Of a DNA stretch of 64,000 bases, positions 32,839 through 41,584 are shown piece after piece. A program made the position numbers and the translations under genes. Location of the stretch: NCBI GenBank assembly GCA_964423865.1, contig CAYRGN010000004.1, positions 62,001-126,000 of the forward strand, written 5' to 3'. The notes beneath the pieces were generated by a model. The model saw only the letters and a program-made list of their open reading frames with translations, ran no database searches and was not told where the DNA came from. Source of the stretch: Leadbetterella sp964423865. GTDB lineage: Bacteria > Bacteroidota > Bacteroidia > Cytophagales > Spirosomataceae. Numbering within the stretch: the first letter of the stretch is position 1; the number at the start of each line of letters is the position of its first letter.

Positions 32839-33744
32839 TTGAAATTAACCCTCTTAGGCACCGGCTCCGCCACTCCGATCACCGAACGGAGGCCCTCCGC
32901 AGCTTACCTGGACCTTGGCAACGAGAGTATCCTGATAGACTGCGGAGAGGGAACGCAATTCCAGATGCTGAAATACAAGGTTCGGTTTTCCCGCCTGAAA
33001 TATATCCTGATTACCCACCTGCACGGAGACCACTTTTACGGGCTCATCGCTCTGATTAACACCCTGAACAATACCGGCCGTACTGAGCCACTGGTGCTGA
33101 TCGGTCCGCGGGGGTTGGACGAAATCATCAGCGTACAGCTCCGTTACAGCCAGTCATTCCTGAATTATACCCTCGATTTTCGTGCTACGGATCCTGATAG
33201 CCCCCAAGAGATTTTTTCCAATGAAAAGATCAGTATCCGGGCCTTCCCCCTGCGGCACCGGATACCCTGCACGGGCTTTCTCATTGCTGAAAAACCGGCA
33301 CCCCGGAAAATCCTGGCGGAGAAACTGCCGGCCGATTTCCCCCTGCCCTATTTTAAAATGCTGAAAGAAGGACTGGACATTACCGATGCGCTTTCGGGAA
33401 AGACCTACCTGAACCGGGAGTACACCGCAGACCCGGAGCCGCCCCGCAAGCTGGCTTACTGCTCAGACACCGTCTACGACCCGGGCATTGTGCAATACAT
33501 TCAAAACGCCGATCTGCTGTATCACGAAAGTACGTTTACTACGGAACTGGCCGGCCGCGCCGCCATGACTTTTCACAGTACCGCGGCCCAGGCAGCCGAT
33601 ATTGCCCGGAGAGCGGAGGTTAAACAGCTGGTGATCGGTCATTTCTCTTCCCGGTATAAGGTACTCGACAGTTTCCTGGCCGAATCACAGGCCGTATTTC
33701 CGCACACCGCTCTGGCAGAGGAAGGAAAAGTTTTTGAGGTCTGA
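32839..33744 (+). CDS. rnz: Ribonuclease Z
   Basis: 301 residues. LLGTGSATPI, THLHGDHFYGL (metal-binding HxHxDH), HRIPCTGFLI and GHFSSRY are diagnostic of tRNA 3' processing endonuclease ElaC/RNase Z of the beta-lactamase fold. The start is TTG at 32839, three bases after the STAS stop; the next ATG is far inside the fold. Probably translationally coupled to the STAS gene. Confidence 0.95.
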   Translation: MKLTLLGTGSATPITERRPSAAYLDLGNESILIDCGEGTQFQMLKYKVRFSRLKYILITHLHGDHFYGLIALINTLNNTGRTEPLVLIGPRGLDEIISVQLRYSQSFLNYTLDFRATDPDSPQEIFSNEKISIRAFPLRHRIPCTGFLIAEKPAPRKILAEKLPADFPLPYFKMLKEGLDITDALSGKTYLNREYTADPEPPRKLAYCSDTVYDPGIVQYIQNADLLYHESTFTTELAGRAAMTFHSTAAQAADIARRAEVKQLVIGHFSSRYKVLDSFLAESQAVFPHTALAEEGKVFEV

Positions 33745-33788
33745 TACTATCCTTATATTCTCCGGGTAAAATTTCCCGAAAAAACCCC

Positions 33789-33796
33789 TATTTTTG
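33789..33796 (+). promoter_or_regulatory. Candidate -7 promoter box of alaS
   Basis: TATTTTTG fits TAnnTTTG, 27 bases before the alaS ATG at 33824. No clear -33 box. Confidence 0.35.
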
Positions 33797-33823
33797 TAGC
33801 GTATAAAACTTTCTCCCCCCATA

Positions 33824-36496
33824 ATGACATCGCACCAGATTCGTAAGGCATTTTTAGATTTTTTTGAAGAAAGAGGACACCTCATTGTCCCGTCGGCACC
33901 CTTGGTGGCGAAGAACGACCCTACCCTGATGTTTAACAATTCAGGAATGGCCCAGTTCAAGGATTTTTTCCTGGGAAACGGCACTCCACCGAGCAAAAGA
34001 ATAGCCGATACACAAAAGTGCCTGAGGGTCAGCGGGAAGCACAACGACCTGGAAGAAGTAGGCTTTGACACCTACCACCACACCATGTTTGAGATGCTGG
34101 GCAACTGGTCTTTTGGAGATTACTTCAAAAAAGAGGCCCTGGCGTGGTCGTGGGAGCTGCTGACCGAAGTCTATAAACTGCCTAAAGACCGGATTTATGT
34201 CTCCGTATTTGAAGGAAATGAAGCCGAAGGCGTGCCTTTTGACCAGGAGGCTTTCGACATCTGGAAAGGCATTATCGGCGATGATAGCCGGATTATTTTC
34301 GGAAACAAAAAAGATAATTTTTGGGAGATGGGTGATATTGGCCCGTGCGGTCCCTGTTCCGAAATACATATCGACCTGAGAGACCAGGAAGAAGTAGACA
34401 AGCAAGGGGGAAGAGAGCTGGTGAACCAGGATCATCCTCAGGTGGTGGAAATCTGGAATAACGTATTCATGCAGTACGAGCGCAAAGCCGATGGCACGCT
34501 GATTCCCCTGCCGGAGAGGCATGTAGACACGGGTATGGGCTTTGAACGCCTTTGTATGGCCATACAGGGCAAAAAATCCAATTACGATACCGACCTTTTC
34601 CAGAATACCATTCGGGTAATTGAAGAATTGTCCGGAAAGAAATACGGAGAAAACGGTACGCTCTCTTCGGATAATTATACCGATGTGGCCATGCGGGTTA
34701 TCGCAGACCACCTGAGGGCGGTGAGTTTTACCATCGCAGACGGGCAATTGCCTTCCAACTCCAAAGCGGGCTATGTGATCCGCCGGATCTTGAGAAGGGC
34801 CCTGCGCTACGGTTATTCCTACCTTAATTTCAGAGAGCCGTTTATGTCTAAGCTGGTGCCGGTTCTGGCTGCGCAGTTTGCCCAGGTATTCCCCGAATTG
34901 CAGGCACAGGTAGATTTTGTAAGTAAGGTAGTGGAAGAAGAGGAAAAAACCTTCTTACGCACCCTGGAACTGGGATTGAAGCGCCTGGATACCATATTCC
35001 GGGAAGAAAAAGACCAGAAGATACTTCCGGGAGAAACCGTGTTCGAGTTGTCGGATACCTTTGGTTTCCCGGTAGACCTGACCGCACTCATCGCGAAAGA
35101 AAAAGGGTTTTCGGTAGACGAAGAAGGCTACAAAAAAGCCCTGGAAGAACAGAAGGCCCGAAGCCGCAAAGACGCGGAAAAAGAAGCGGCCGACTGGGTA
35201 GAGCTGGGCGACACCGACGGTGTAGAATTTTTAGGTTACGAGCTGTCTGCCGCAACCGCCCAGCTGATGAAATACCGGGTAAGCAAAACCAAAGCCGGAC
35301 AGGAAGTGCATATCGTACTTGACCGCACCCCTTTCTATGCCGAAATGGGCGGACAAGTAGGCGACACCGGCACCCTTACCGTGCATTCGGAAGGGAAAGC
35401 GCATACTTTACATGTGGTGGATACCAAAAAGGAGAACGACCTTTTCCTGCACATTGTGAAAGACAAAAACGCGTCGGAGATACTGAGCAAGTTAAGCGGT
35501 ACGGTAGAAGTACTGGCCGAAATCAACACGGAGAGGAGAACGAACATTGAAAAAAACCACTCTGCCACCCACCTGATGCTGGCCGCATTGAGGGAGGTAT
35601 TGGGCAATCACATTATCCAGCGGGGTTCGTACCAGAACGATGAAGTTACCCGCTTCGACTTCTCCCATTTTTCGAAAGTCACAGACGAAGAGCTTCGGAA
35701 AGTAGAAGATATAGTCAACCGGAAAATCCGGGAAAACATTGCCCTGGATGAAAAGCGTAATGTACCGTTTGACGACGCCCTGGCCTTGGGCGCTACGGCC
35801 ACTTTCGGAGAAAAATACGGCGATTTCGTACGTGTGATCACCTTTGATCCCGGGTTTTCGGTAGAGCTTTGCGGAGGTACACACGTAAAAGCCACGGGAG
35901 AGATCGGGCTGTTCCGGTTTATTTCCGAGGGCTCGGTGTCGGCGGGAGTAAGGCGGGTGGAAGCGGTGACCGGGGTGAAGGCCCTTGAACTTCTCCGTCA
36001 ACAGTCCGACCTGATCGCAGAACTGAAAGAAATTCTAAAATCCACCGACCTGCTCAAAGCGGTAGAGCAACTGAAAGCAGACAACGCGGTCTTACAAAAG
36101 AAAATAGAGACTTTTGAGAATGCCACAGTTCAAGCGGCGAAAATAGCCTTGCTCAGTAAGGTAGAGAACCTGAAAGGCATGAACGTAGTGGCCCAGCGCG
36201 TAAACGTACCCAACGCGGATGCCCTGAAGCAACTGGCGTTCGGGTTAAAGCAAAATATGGGTAAACCGGTGGTCATCCTGGGAGCGGTGGTAAACGACAA
36301 ACCCCAATTGGCTATTCTGATCGATGAAAACGTGGTCAAAGAGAAGAACCTGAACGCGGGTACTATCGTTCGGGAGGTGGCGAAGCTGATGAAAGGCGGC
36401 GGCGGCGGGCAACCGCATTTTGCCACGGCAGGGGGTAGTGACATCAAAGGGCTGGACGATGCCATTGAGGCGGCGAAGGCGGCGGTACTGGGGTAA
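33824..36496 (+). CDS. alaS: Alanyl-tRNA synthetase
   Basis: 890 residues, normal for the family. The class II core (MTSHQIRKAFLDFFEERGH, GNWSFGDYFKKEAL, HVDTGMGFERL), editing-domain zinc site (HSATHLMLAAL and CGGTHVKATGE) and the C-terminal Ala domain with GGGGGQPHFATAGG are all present. Nothing is missing. It is followed by AT-rich toxin-antitoxin DNA. Confidence 0.98.
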   Translation: MTSHQIRKAFLDFFEERGHLIVPSAPLVAKNDPTLMFNNSGMAQFKDFFLGNGTPPSKRIADTQKCLRVSGKHNDLEEVGFDTYHHTMFEMLGNWSFGDYFKKEALAWSWELLTEVYKLPKDRIYVSVFEGNEAEGVPFDQEAFDIWKGIIGDDSRIIFGNKKDNFWEMGDIGPCGPCSEIHIDLRDQEEVDKQGGRELVNQDHPQVVEIWNNVFMQYERKADGTLIPLPERHVDTGMGFERLCMAIQGKKSNYDTDLFQNTIRVIEELSGKKYGENGTLSSDNYTDVAMRVIADHLRAVSFTIADGQLPSNSKAGYVIRRILRRALRYGYSYLNFREPFMSKLVPVLAAQFAQVFPELQAQVDFVSKVVEEEEKTFLRTLELGLKRLDTIFREEKDQKILPGETVFELSDTFGFPVDLTALIAKEKGFSVDEEGYKKALEEQKARSRKDAEKEAADWVELGDTDGVEFLGYELSAATAQLMKYRVSKTKAGQEVHIVLDRTPFYAEMGGQVGDTGTLTVHSEGKAHTLHVVDTKKENDLFLHIVKDKNASEILSKLSGTVEVLAEINTERRTNIEKNHSATHLMLAALREVLGNHIIQRGSYQNDEVTRFDFSHFSKVTDEELRKVEDIVNRKIRENIALDEKRNVPFDDALALGATATFGEKYGDFVRVITFDPGFSVELCGGTHVKATGEIGLFRFISEGSVSAGVRRVEAVTGVKALELLRQQSDLIAELKEILKSTDLLKAVEQLKADNAVLQKKIETFENATVQAAKIALLSKVENLKGMNVVAQRVNVPNADALKQLAFGLKQNMGKPVVILGAVVNDKPQLAILIDENVVKEKNLNAGTIVREVAKLMKGGGGGQPHFATAGGSDIKGLDDAIEAAKAAVLG

Positions 36497-36648
36497 GGAC
36501 ATAATAAGAGTAGACTTGTTGGACTCGTATTCTAAATAACCTCTAGCAGAACCGTTTTTCAAAGAGACTCTGCCGAAACAAAAGACTAAATAAGGTTCGA
36601 GAGAACTTTAACTTTTACTCGGATGACAGTAATAGATTATCAAAAAGG

Positions 36649-36665
36649 TGGTATATTTGGTATAC
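36649..36665 (+). promoter_or_regulatory. Candidate promoter/operator of the toxin-antitoxin operon
   Basis: TATATTTG (36652-36659) fits the -7 box and is embedded in a direct repeat TGGTATA (36649 and 36658, offset 9). Antitoxins commonly bind such repeats over their own promoter. Confidence 0.4.
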
Positions 36666-36682
36666 TAATTTAAAATCATTTA

Positions 36683-36919
36683 ATGATGAACTCCCAGGCA
36701 TTAGATACTAAAATGGAGTTAATTCAATGGCTATCTACATTGGAGGACAAGGCTATTTTGGACAAACTGGTTAAATTCAGACAAGAAGAAAGCAAAGACT
36801 GGTGGGAATCTATTTCCAAAGAAGAGCAGGATTCTATTGAAATGGGGATTTCAGATGCTGAAAATGGAAAACTAAAGCCTCACTCAACAGCAAGAAAACT
36901 TTATGAAAAATGGTTATGA
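36683..36919 (+). CDS. Antitoxin of a type II toxin-antitoxin pair
   Basis: 78 residues (a second ATG at 36686 is equally possible). Small, helical, with the middle EESKDWWESISKEEQDSIEMGISDAENGKLKPH found in antitoxins partnering RelE/ParE toxins of Bacteroidota. It overlaps the toxin gene by 17 bases, the typical coupling. It should bind and silence the toxin and repress the operon. Confidence 0.85.
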   Translation: MMNSQALDTKMELIQWLSTLEDKAILDKLVKFRQEESKDWWESISKEEQDSIEMGISDAENGKLKPHSTARKLYEKWL

Positions 36920-37202
36920 AATCCTATGGACAGACAACGCTCTTGATGAACTAGCCAAAACGATTGAATATCTCGAAGTAAAATTCACCGACAGGGAAAT
37001 AAAGAAACTGGTTTCAAAGATTGAGGATACAACTGCACTAATATCCCAGAATCCAAATATCTATCCAAAATCAGACCGTAAGAATGTACATAAAGCAGTA
37101 GTCTTAAAACACAATACACTTTATTACAGAATAGTTAGGAATACTATCGAGATACTTTCTTTTTTTTCAAACAGGCAAAGCCCTACAAAAAGAAGAATAT
37201 AA
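36903..37202 (+). CDS. RelE/ParE-family toxin
   Basis: 99 residues. ILWTDNALDELAKTIEYLEVKFTDREIKKLVSKIE and NPNIYPKS...VHKAVVLKHNTLYYRIVRNTIEILSFFSNRQSP match the ParE/RelE plasmid-stabilisation fold. ParE relatives poison gyrase, RelE relatives cut mRNA; I cannot tell which from sequence. Intact, with its antitoxin upstream. Confidence 0.88.
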   Translation: MKNGYEILWTDNALDELAKTIEYLEVKFTDREIKKLVSKIEDTTALISQNPNIYPKSDRKNVHKAVVLKHNTLYYRIVRNTIEILSFFSNRQSPTKRRI

Positions 37203-37244
37203 AAATAATCATATTTCTTACTGGCGTAGTCAAGAACTTTTGAG

Positions 37245-37821
37245 ATGCAGCACAAAAATCTTTACATTATCGCAGGCTGTAACGGTGCCGGAAAGACCAC
37301 CGCTTCGTTCACCATTCTGCCAGAGATTTTAGCGTGTAAAGAGTTTGTCAATGCCGATGAAATCGCCAAAGGCCTGTCGCCTTTTCAACCGGAAAAGTAG
37401 CCATTGAAGCAGGCTTAACAGAATTAATGAATTACTGAAAGCCGGAGAAAACTTTGCTTTTGAAACTACACTTTCATCTAAAAGTTATCGCACAAAAATA
37501 GCAGAAGCTCAACAAAATGGATATACGGTTACGTTGTTGTTCTTTTGGCTTCAAAATGTAGAATTGGCCCAGGAAAGAGTTAAAACAAGAGTATTGGAAG
37601 GAGGACATACTATTGAACCGGAAGTTATCAGAAGGCGTTATTATAAAGGAATTCAAAATTTGTTTGATATATATCTGCCTATTGTAGATGAGGCTATGAT
37701 TTTGGATAATACACAAGGTAAATCCGAAATTATTGCGGAAAAGGACATCAACGAAGAAATTAATATTATTAACTCCGGAAAGTTCGATAAATTAAAATTT
37801 TATTATGACCAACGAAGCTAA
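37245..37821 (+). pseudogene. Frameshifted zeta-toxin-like P-loop kinase
   Basis: From ATG 37245 the frame reads YIIAGCNGAGKTTASFTILP (Walker A) and NADEIAKGLSPFQPEK, then stops at TAG 37398-37400. The sequence continues in another frame (VAIEAG, 37397-37414) and then a third (LNRINELLKAGENFAFETTL... to 37821, including ARDS-free RVLEGGHTIEPEVIRRRYYKG). The first break fits loss of one A in a short A run (37392-37396, GAAAAG where GAAAAAG is expected); the second fits a small deletion at 37413-37415. The family phosphorylates UDP-sugars or similar nucleotides. It is dead unless both breaks are sequencing errors. Confidence 0.82.
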
Positions 37822-37966
37822 AATACAAAGACGAAACAAAATCCTGAAAGGTATCGAACTCGTTTATGAAAGACTTCTTGAGTTCAAAAAACAAAAGAAC
37901 TCCGAATTGGTCATTTATAAAGACGACAAAATTGTAAGGATTAAGCCGGAGGATGCCACTTTTTAA
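37805..37966 (+). CDS. Small partner protein of the broken zeta-like gene
   Basis: 53 residues from ATG 37805 to TAA 37966 (MTNEAKIQRRNKILKGIELV...), overlapping the pseudogene end by 17 bases. Basic and helical, ending in IYKDDKIVRIKPEDATF. Small genes of this kind follow zeta-like kinases and probably act as antitoxins. The frame is intact although its partner is broken. Confidence 0.6.
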   Translation: MTNEAKIQRRNKILKGIELVYERLLEFKKQKNSELVIYKDDKIVRIKPEDATF

Positions 37967-38352
37967 TGGCTCGAACTATTGAAAACCTATATACATACTG
38001 CGCTTATATCAAATGAGTTAAAATCTCGTTTCCAATGTGATTGGCATGAGAATTGATCCACAAAGTATATGGCAAACTATAGAATAGATTTGACTGATGA
38101 CGCAACGTAAGATTTTAAGAAAATAAGAAGATTCGGTGACCAGTCCACCATTCGAAAATTAGAAAAAATAATTCGCGAACTTGCAGAACATCCCTTAATC
38201 ATCTCTTCCTCCCTATTAAATTTTGAATCGGAAATTGTATTTCTTATGTTTTCTGGTACCACTTATTGCTTTATACCGGATATTTCCGGACTTTCGCTAC
38301 CGCATTCTTTTGGTGATCAAAAGAGTCTAATTTACGCTCTCTATTTTTTAAC
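37967..38352. other. Gap with toxin remnant only
   Basis: Apart from the YoeB-like remnant (38069-38197) I see no intact gene. A 16-codon frame at 37965 (ATGGCTCGAAC...) overlaps the stop of the small protein and may be another scrap. The last 150 bases before the ATP-grasp gene are AT-rich and hold an open but unrecognised frame. Confidence 0.5.
38069..38197 (+). pseudogene. YoeB/RelE-like toxin remnant
   Basis: MANYRIDLTDDAT, a stop (TAA 38108-38110 where Lys AAA is expected), then DFKKIRRFGDQSTIRKLEKI followed by IRELAEHPL match the first half of Txe/YoeB toxins. The conserved second half (WSRRI...HRIVY) is absent; the sequence after 38197 is unrelated. So one nonsense change plus a 3' loss. 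Confidence 0.7.
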
Positions 38353-39237
38353 ATGAAACTCGCACTCATCGGTTATCGTATCCAGGAAAAATACAACAAC
38401 GGCACTGTCAGAGACGAAGACCAGGATCTTTTTGATTATCTGAAAGGCAAAGGGCTGAACCTTCACAGGGAGGTATGGAACGACCCGGCGGCAGACTGGT
38501 CCGATTATGCTGCCGTCATTCTTAAATCTCCCTGGGACTACCATGAAAAATACGAAGAATTTCTGACCTGGACCGATACCCTTACGCGCCAGGGAGTGCA
38601 GGTATTCAATTCAGCGGAGGTGGTGCGGTGGAACAGCGACAAGCATTACCTGAAAGAGGTGGAGAAGTCGGGTTTAGCCACCATTCCTACCCTTTACCTG
38701 GAGAGAGGGAGTACCATAGACACCTCCCTAAATTATTTCGGGGCACTGCATACTTCCCGGCTGGTGATCAAACCCTGCATCAGCGCGGGAGCCAAAAACA
38801 CGGTGCTGGCTACGCCGGAAGAAATGCCTGAACTTGTTCCTCTCTTAAACGAATGGCTACAAGAAGAGACGTATATGATACAGCCTTTCGTGGAAGAGAT
38901 ACTGAACGGAGAATGGTCTCTCCTGTTTTTCGGAGGTCAATACAGCCACAGCTTACTAAAAACACCCAAAGAGCAGGATTTCAGGGTGCAGCATTATCTC
39001 GGAGGAAAAGTAAACTACCGCGAAGCCTCCCCTGAACTCATCCGGCAGGCGGGCGAATTTGTGGCTGCTTTGGCCGCCGACACCCTGTATGCGCGCGTAG
39101 ACGGTGTGATGATCGGAGATACCTTCCACCTGATGGAACTTGAACTGATAGAACCTTATCTTTTCCTGGACAATAACCCGGAAAGGATGGAACGCTACTA
39201 CCAGGCTTTGCTGCCAAAAATAGGGCGCTTCACTTAG
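38353..39237 (+). CDS. ATP-grasp enzyme of unknown substrate
   Basis: 294 residues. The N-terminal pre-ATP-grasp part (MKLALIGYRIQEKYNNGTVRDED), ILKSPWDYHEKYEEFLTW, RLVIKPCISAGAKNTVLAT and the end YARVDGVMIGDTFHLMELELIEP (metal-binding Glu/Asn region) show an ATP-grasp ligase close to glutathione-synthetase/RimK-type enzymes. These join a carboxylate and an amine with ATP. The partner substrates are not known; the neighbours (broken toxins and a porin) give no hint. Confidence 0.85.
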   Translation: MKLALIGYRIQEKYNNGTVRDEDQDLFDYLKGKGLNLHREVWNDPAADWSDYAAVILKSPWDYHEKYEEFLTWTDTLTRQGVQVFNSAEVVRWNSDKHYLKEVEKSGLATIPTLYLERGSTIDTSLNYFGALHTSRLVIKPCISAGAKNTVLATPEEMPELVPLLNEWLQEETYMIQPFVEEILNGEWSLLFFGGQYSHSLLKTPKEQDFRVQHYLGGKVNYREASPELIRQAGEFVAALAADTLYARVDGVMIGDTFHLMELELIEPYLFLDNNPERMERYYQALLPKIGRFT

Positions 39238-39271
39238 AGAAGAGCAGGGCGCTCTCCTACCTGAATGTTGA

Positions 39272-40492
39272 TTAAATCCCCATCTCAATCTGAAACCGGG
39301 CATGCCAGTCGTTACCGGTAGTGTTATTTAGATAACGGTACCGGTTGAAGGAAGTTTCTACCTGGAACTTAAAAGCATGCTCCCATACATAGCGGGTTAA
39401 ACCTACGGTGTACTGATCCTGGTGAGGTAAAAAGGCATGCACTTCCCTGTTCACTTTCTGGGTACTGAACCGGCCGATGATTTCAAAGTTTGAAGGAAAA
39501 AGATAACTGGCCTGGTAATCTGTTCCGTGGCCCGTGTATACCCATTCGGGCTTTTCAGGGGTCTCTATGACGGGGTTACGGGCGTTTCGGTTCATATAGG
39601 CCATCATGGCCGTGAAGCCCCTGTATTTGAGCATGGCATCCAGCAGCAGGCTGGTCTGGCTGCGCGCCTCCGACAGCTGATCTCCCAAAGTTCCCTGAGA
39701 CTTCACCGCCCGGTCGTTTACATTATAGGCGCCTGAAAACAGTAGTTTAGGCCGCTTTTCCTTCTCTATATCGCCTTCAAAGGTAGACCCGGAATTGGCA
39801 AAAGCGCCTAAGGGGAAGACCTCCACTTTCCCCGTATAGGAAAGTCCCTGGTCTTCTTCCATGGTGGTGTTCCTTCCGTTCCCGGTGGTAACCGCCAGTT
39901 TAAGGTTATAGGAAAACCGGTCCCTGAACTCATTCAGGTTATGCATCTGCAATCCAAAATCCCGGTCCAGGTTAAATTTCGCGTTATTGATACTCCGGTC
40001 GGTTAACTGTAGCGCTCCTGAGGAGTTCACCCGCTGTCGGTTACCAGGCAGCTTGGTTTGGCCGAAACTAAAAGTCCAGAATGCGTTGGGTCGGAAAAAA
40101 ATCACGGCATCCCGAATCACGTTCAGGTTGCCTCCGGCCTGGATCTCTCCTACATCGTCCGGGGCGAAGGAGAGTTGTATGGCATAGAGGAAGCGGGGGT
40201 CGCCCACGTAGCCGTCGAGACGCAGCCGCAATCTCCTGACGTAGGCCCCTATGGCCGTATTTCCGTCTTCATCTTCTCCCAATTGCACCCTGTTCTGCAT
40301 TCTGAACCGGATATTGAGTTGAAAAAGACTGTCAGGGGAAGTCATGCCCACCCCCTTTCCGAAGTTATAATAGGGAAGCACAGATAATTTAATATCGTGA
40401 TCCTCCCGCCTGACGGCCCTTTTCTTTTCCTCTTCCTGCGCGAACAGAGAGGCGGTTGAAAACAGGGCCAATACAATAAAGATACCTCTCAA
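39272..40492 (-). CDS. Outer-membrane porin, phosphate-selective porin O/P family
   Basis: 406 residues with a signal peptide (MRGIFIVLALFSTASLFA, cleavage before QEEEK). FRMQNRVQ, AYVRRLRLRLDGYVGDPRFLYAIQLSF and FWTFSFGQTKLPGNRQRVNSSG belong to the Porin_O_P family, a 16-strand barrel. The C-terminus ends in FQIEMGI, an aromatic-rich beta-signal. Not next to pho genes, so phosphate specificity is only by family. A 13-base gap to cvpA suggests linkage. Confidence 0.88.
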   Translation of the reverse strand: MRGIFIVLALFSTASLFAQEEEKKRAVRREDHDIKLSVLPYYNFGKGVGMTSPDSLFQLNIRFRMQNRVQLGEDEDGNTAIGAYVRRLRLRLDGYVGDPRFLYAIQLSFAPDDVGEIQAGGNLNVIRDAVIFFRPNAFWTFSFGQTKLPGNRQRVNSSGALQLTDRSINNAKFNLDRDFGLQMHNLNEFRDRFSYNLKLAVTTGNGRNTTMEEDQGLSYTGKVEVFPLGAFANSGSTFEGDIEKEKRPKLLFSGAYNVNDRAVKSQGTLGDQLSEARSQTSLLLDAMLKYRGFTAMMAYMNRNARNPVIETPEKPEWVYTGHGTDYQASYLFPSNFEIIGRFSTQKVNREVHAFLPHQDQYTVGLTRYVWEHAFKFQVETSFNRYRYLNNTTGNDWHARFQIEMGI

Positions 40493-40505
40493 AGTTTAAA
40501 AAAAT

Positions 40506-41060
40506 TTAGTTCCCGATATCGGCATAGACCATCAGTTTGTCTTTCAGCTGATCGAGGTACTCGATCCAGTTACCTCCGGGCAGCCAGTCGGAAACCAGGG
40601 TGATTATCCGGGGTGCGAAGCCTTTGATAAAATCGTACAGCCGGCTTTCTGCGAGGGCGTCTTCCGGGAAACGAATCCCCACTTTCTCTACAATCCAGAT
40701 CAGGATACTGATCCCGAAAGCGGCGGTAATGGCACCGAGAAGGGCGCCAAAAAGTCCGTCTAAAATTCCCAGAAACGTAATGCGTATGGCTTTTTTAACC
40801 AGCAGACCCACCTGGCGGATCAGGAAAAGTGCGGGAAGAAAAACCACGAAAAAACTCAGGTAGGGAGACAACCATTTGATCCTGTCGGCCCCGATGCTGT
40901 CTTCCACAATGCCCGCGCCGAGGTAGAGAAACTTAAAGCCGATAATGATGGCTCCCACGAACGCGGCGACACCGAAGATTTCCATGAGCAAACCCTTCCG
41001 GTATCCGTTAAAGGCGCCGAGGGCTATAGGAATCAGGAGAAACAGGTCAAAAACCGACAT
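40506..41060 (-). CDS. CvpA-family membrane protein
   Basis: 184 residues with four TM segments (FDLFLLIPIALGAFNGYRKG, VAAFVGAIIIGFKFLYLG, LSFFVVFLPALFLIRQVG, GLFGALLGAITAAFGISILIWI). FNGYRKGL near the N-terminus is the family signature. CvpA was first linked to colicin V production and is now seen as a general membrane-homeostasis protein. It lies 5 bases after yqeY on the same strand. Confidence 0.9.
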   Translation of the reverse strand: MSVFDLFLLIPIALGAFNGYRKGLLMEIFGVAAFVGAIIIGFKFLYLGAGIVEDSIGADRIKWLSPYLSFFVVFLPALFLIRQVGLLVKKAIRITFLGILDGLFGALLGAITAAFGISILIWIVEKVGIRFPEDALAESRLYDFIKGFAPRIITLVSDWLPGGNWIEYLDQLKDKLMVYADIGN

Positions 41061-41065
41061 ACCGA

Positions 41066-41515
41066 TCAGGCCAGGAGTTTTTTAGCCATTTCGGAAATGG
41101 CGCGTCCTTCCGCCTTTCCGGCCAGTTCGCGGGAGGCTGCTCCCATTACTTTCCCGATGTCTGAGGGAGATTTGGCGCCGGTTTTTTCGATAATGGCTTT
41201 CACGGCGGCTTCCAGTTCTTCTTCGGTCATGGCGGCGGGCAGATACACCTCAATAATGGCGATTTCGGCCAGTTCTTTTTCCAGCAGATCCGAGCGGTTC
41301 TGACCTTTATAGATCTCCGCGGAATCTTTTCTTTGTTTCACCGCTTTCTGGAGGAGTTTCAATTCGTCGGCTTCGGAGATTTGTCCACCGGCGCCCGGCT
41401 TGGTTTCTTCCAGCAAAATGGCCTTTTTAATATCCCGGAGGGCCAAAAGCCTGACCTGGTCTTTGGCCAGCATAGCCGCCTTTATATCCGCATCTATGGT
41501 TGCTTTTAATGACAT
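41066..41515 (-). CDS. GatB/YqeY-domain protein
   Basis: 149 residues, a complete YqeY domain: MLAKDQVRLLALRDIKKAIL, EIAIIEVYLPAAMTEEELEAAVKAIIEKTGAKSPSD and IGKVMGAASRELAGKAEG. The domain is homologous to the tail of the GatB amidotransferase subunit and is thought to touch tRNA. It is divergent from pdxJ and shares its upstream region. Confidence 0.93.
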   Translation of the reverse strand: MSLKATIDADIKAAMLAKDQVRLLALRDIKKAILLEETKPGAGGQISEADELKLLQKAVKQRKDSAEIYKGQNRSDLLEKELAEIAIIEVYLPAAMTEEELEAAVKAIIEKTGAKSPSDIGKVMGAASRELAGKAEGRAISEMAKKLLA

Positions 41516-41552
41516 TACTTTACTTGTTTTAGTATTTCCACATATAAACTCC

Positions 41553-41560
41553 TAATTTTG
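41553..41560 (+). promoter_or_regulatory. Candidate -7 promoter box of pdxJ
   Basis: TAATTTTG fits TAnnTTTG and puts transcription start near 41567. This would make an upstream in-frame TTG at 41558 untranscribed and supports ATG 41585 as the start. Confidence 0.45.
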
Positions 41561-41584
41561 ACATTCAATTTCAGGATCACAAAA

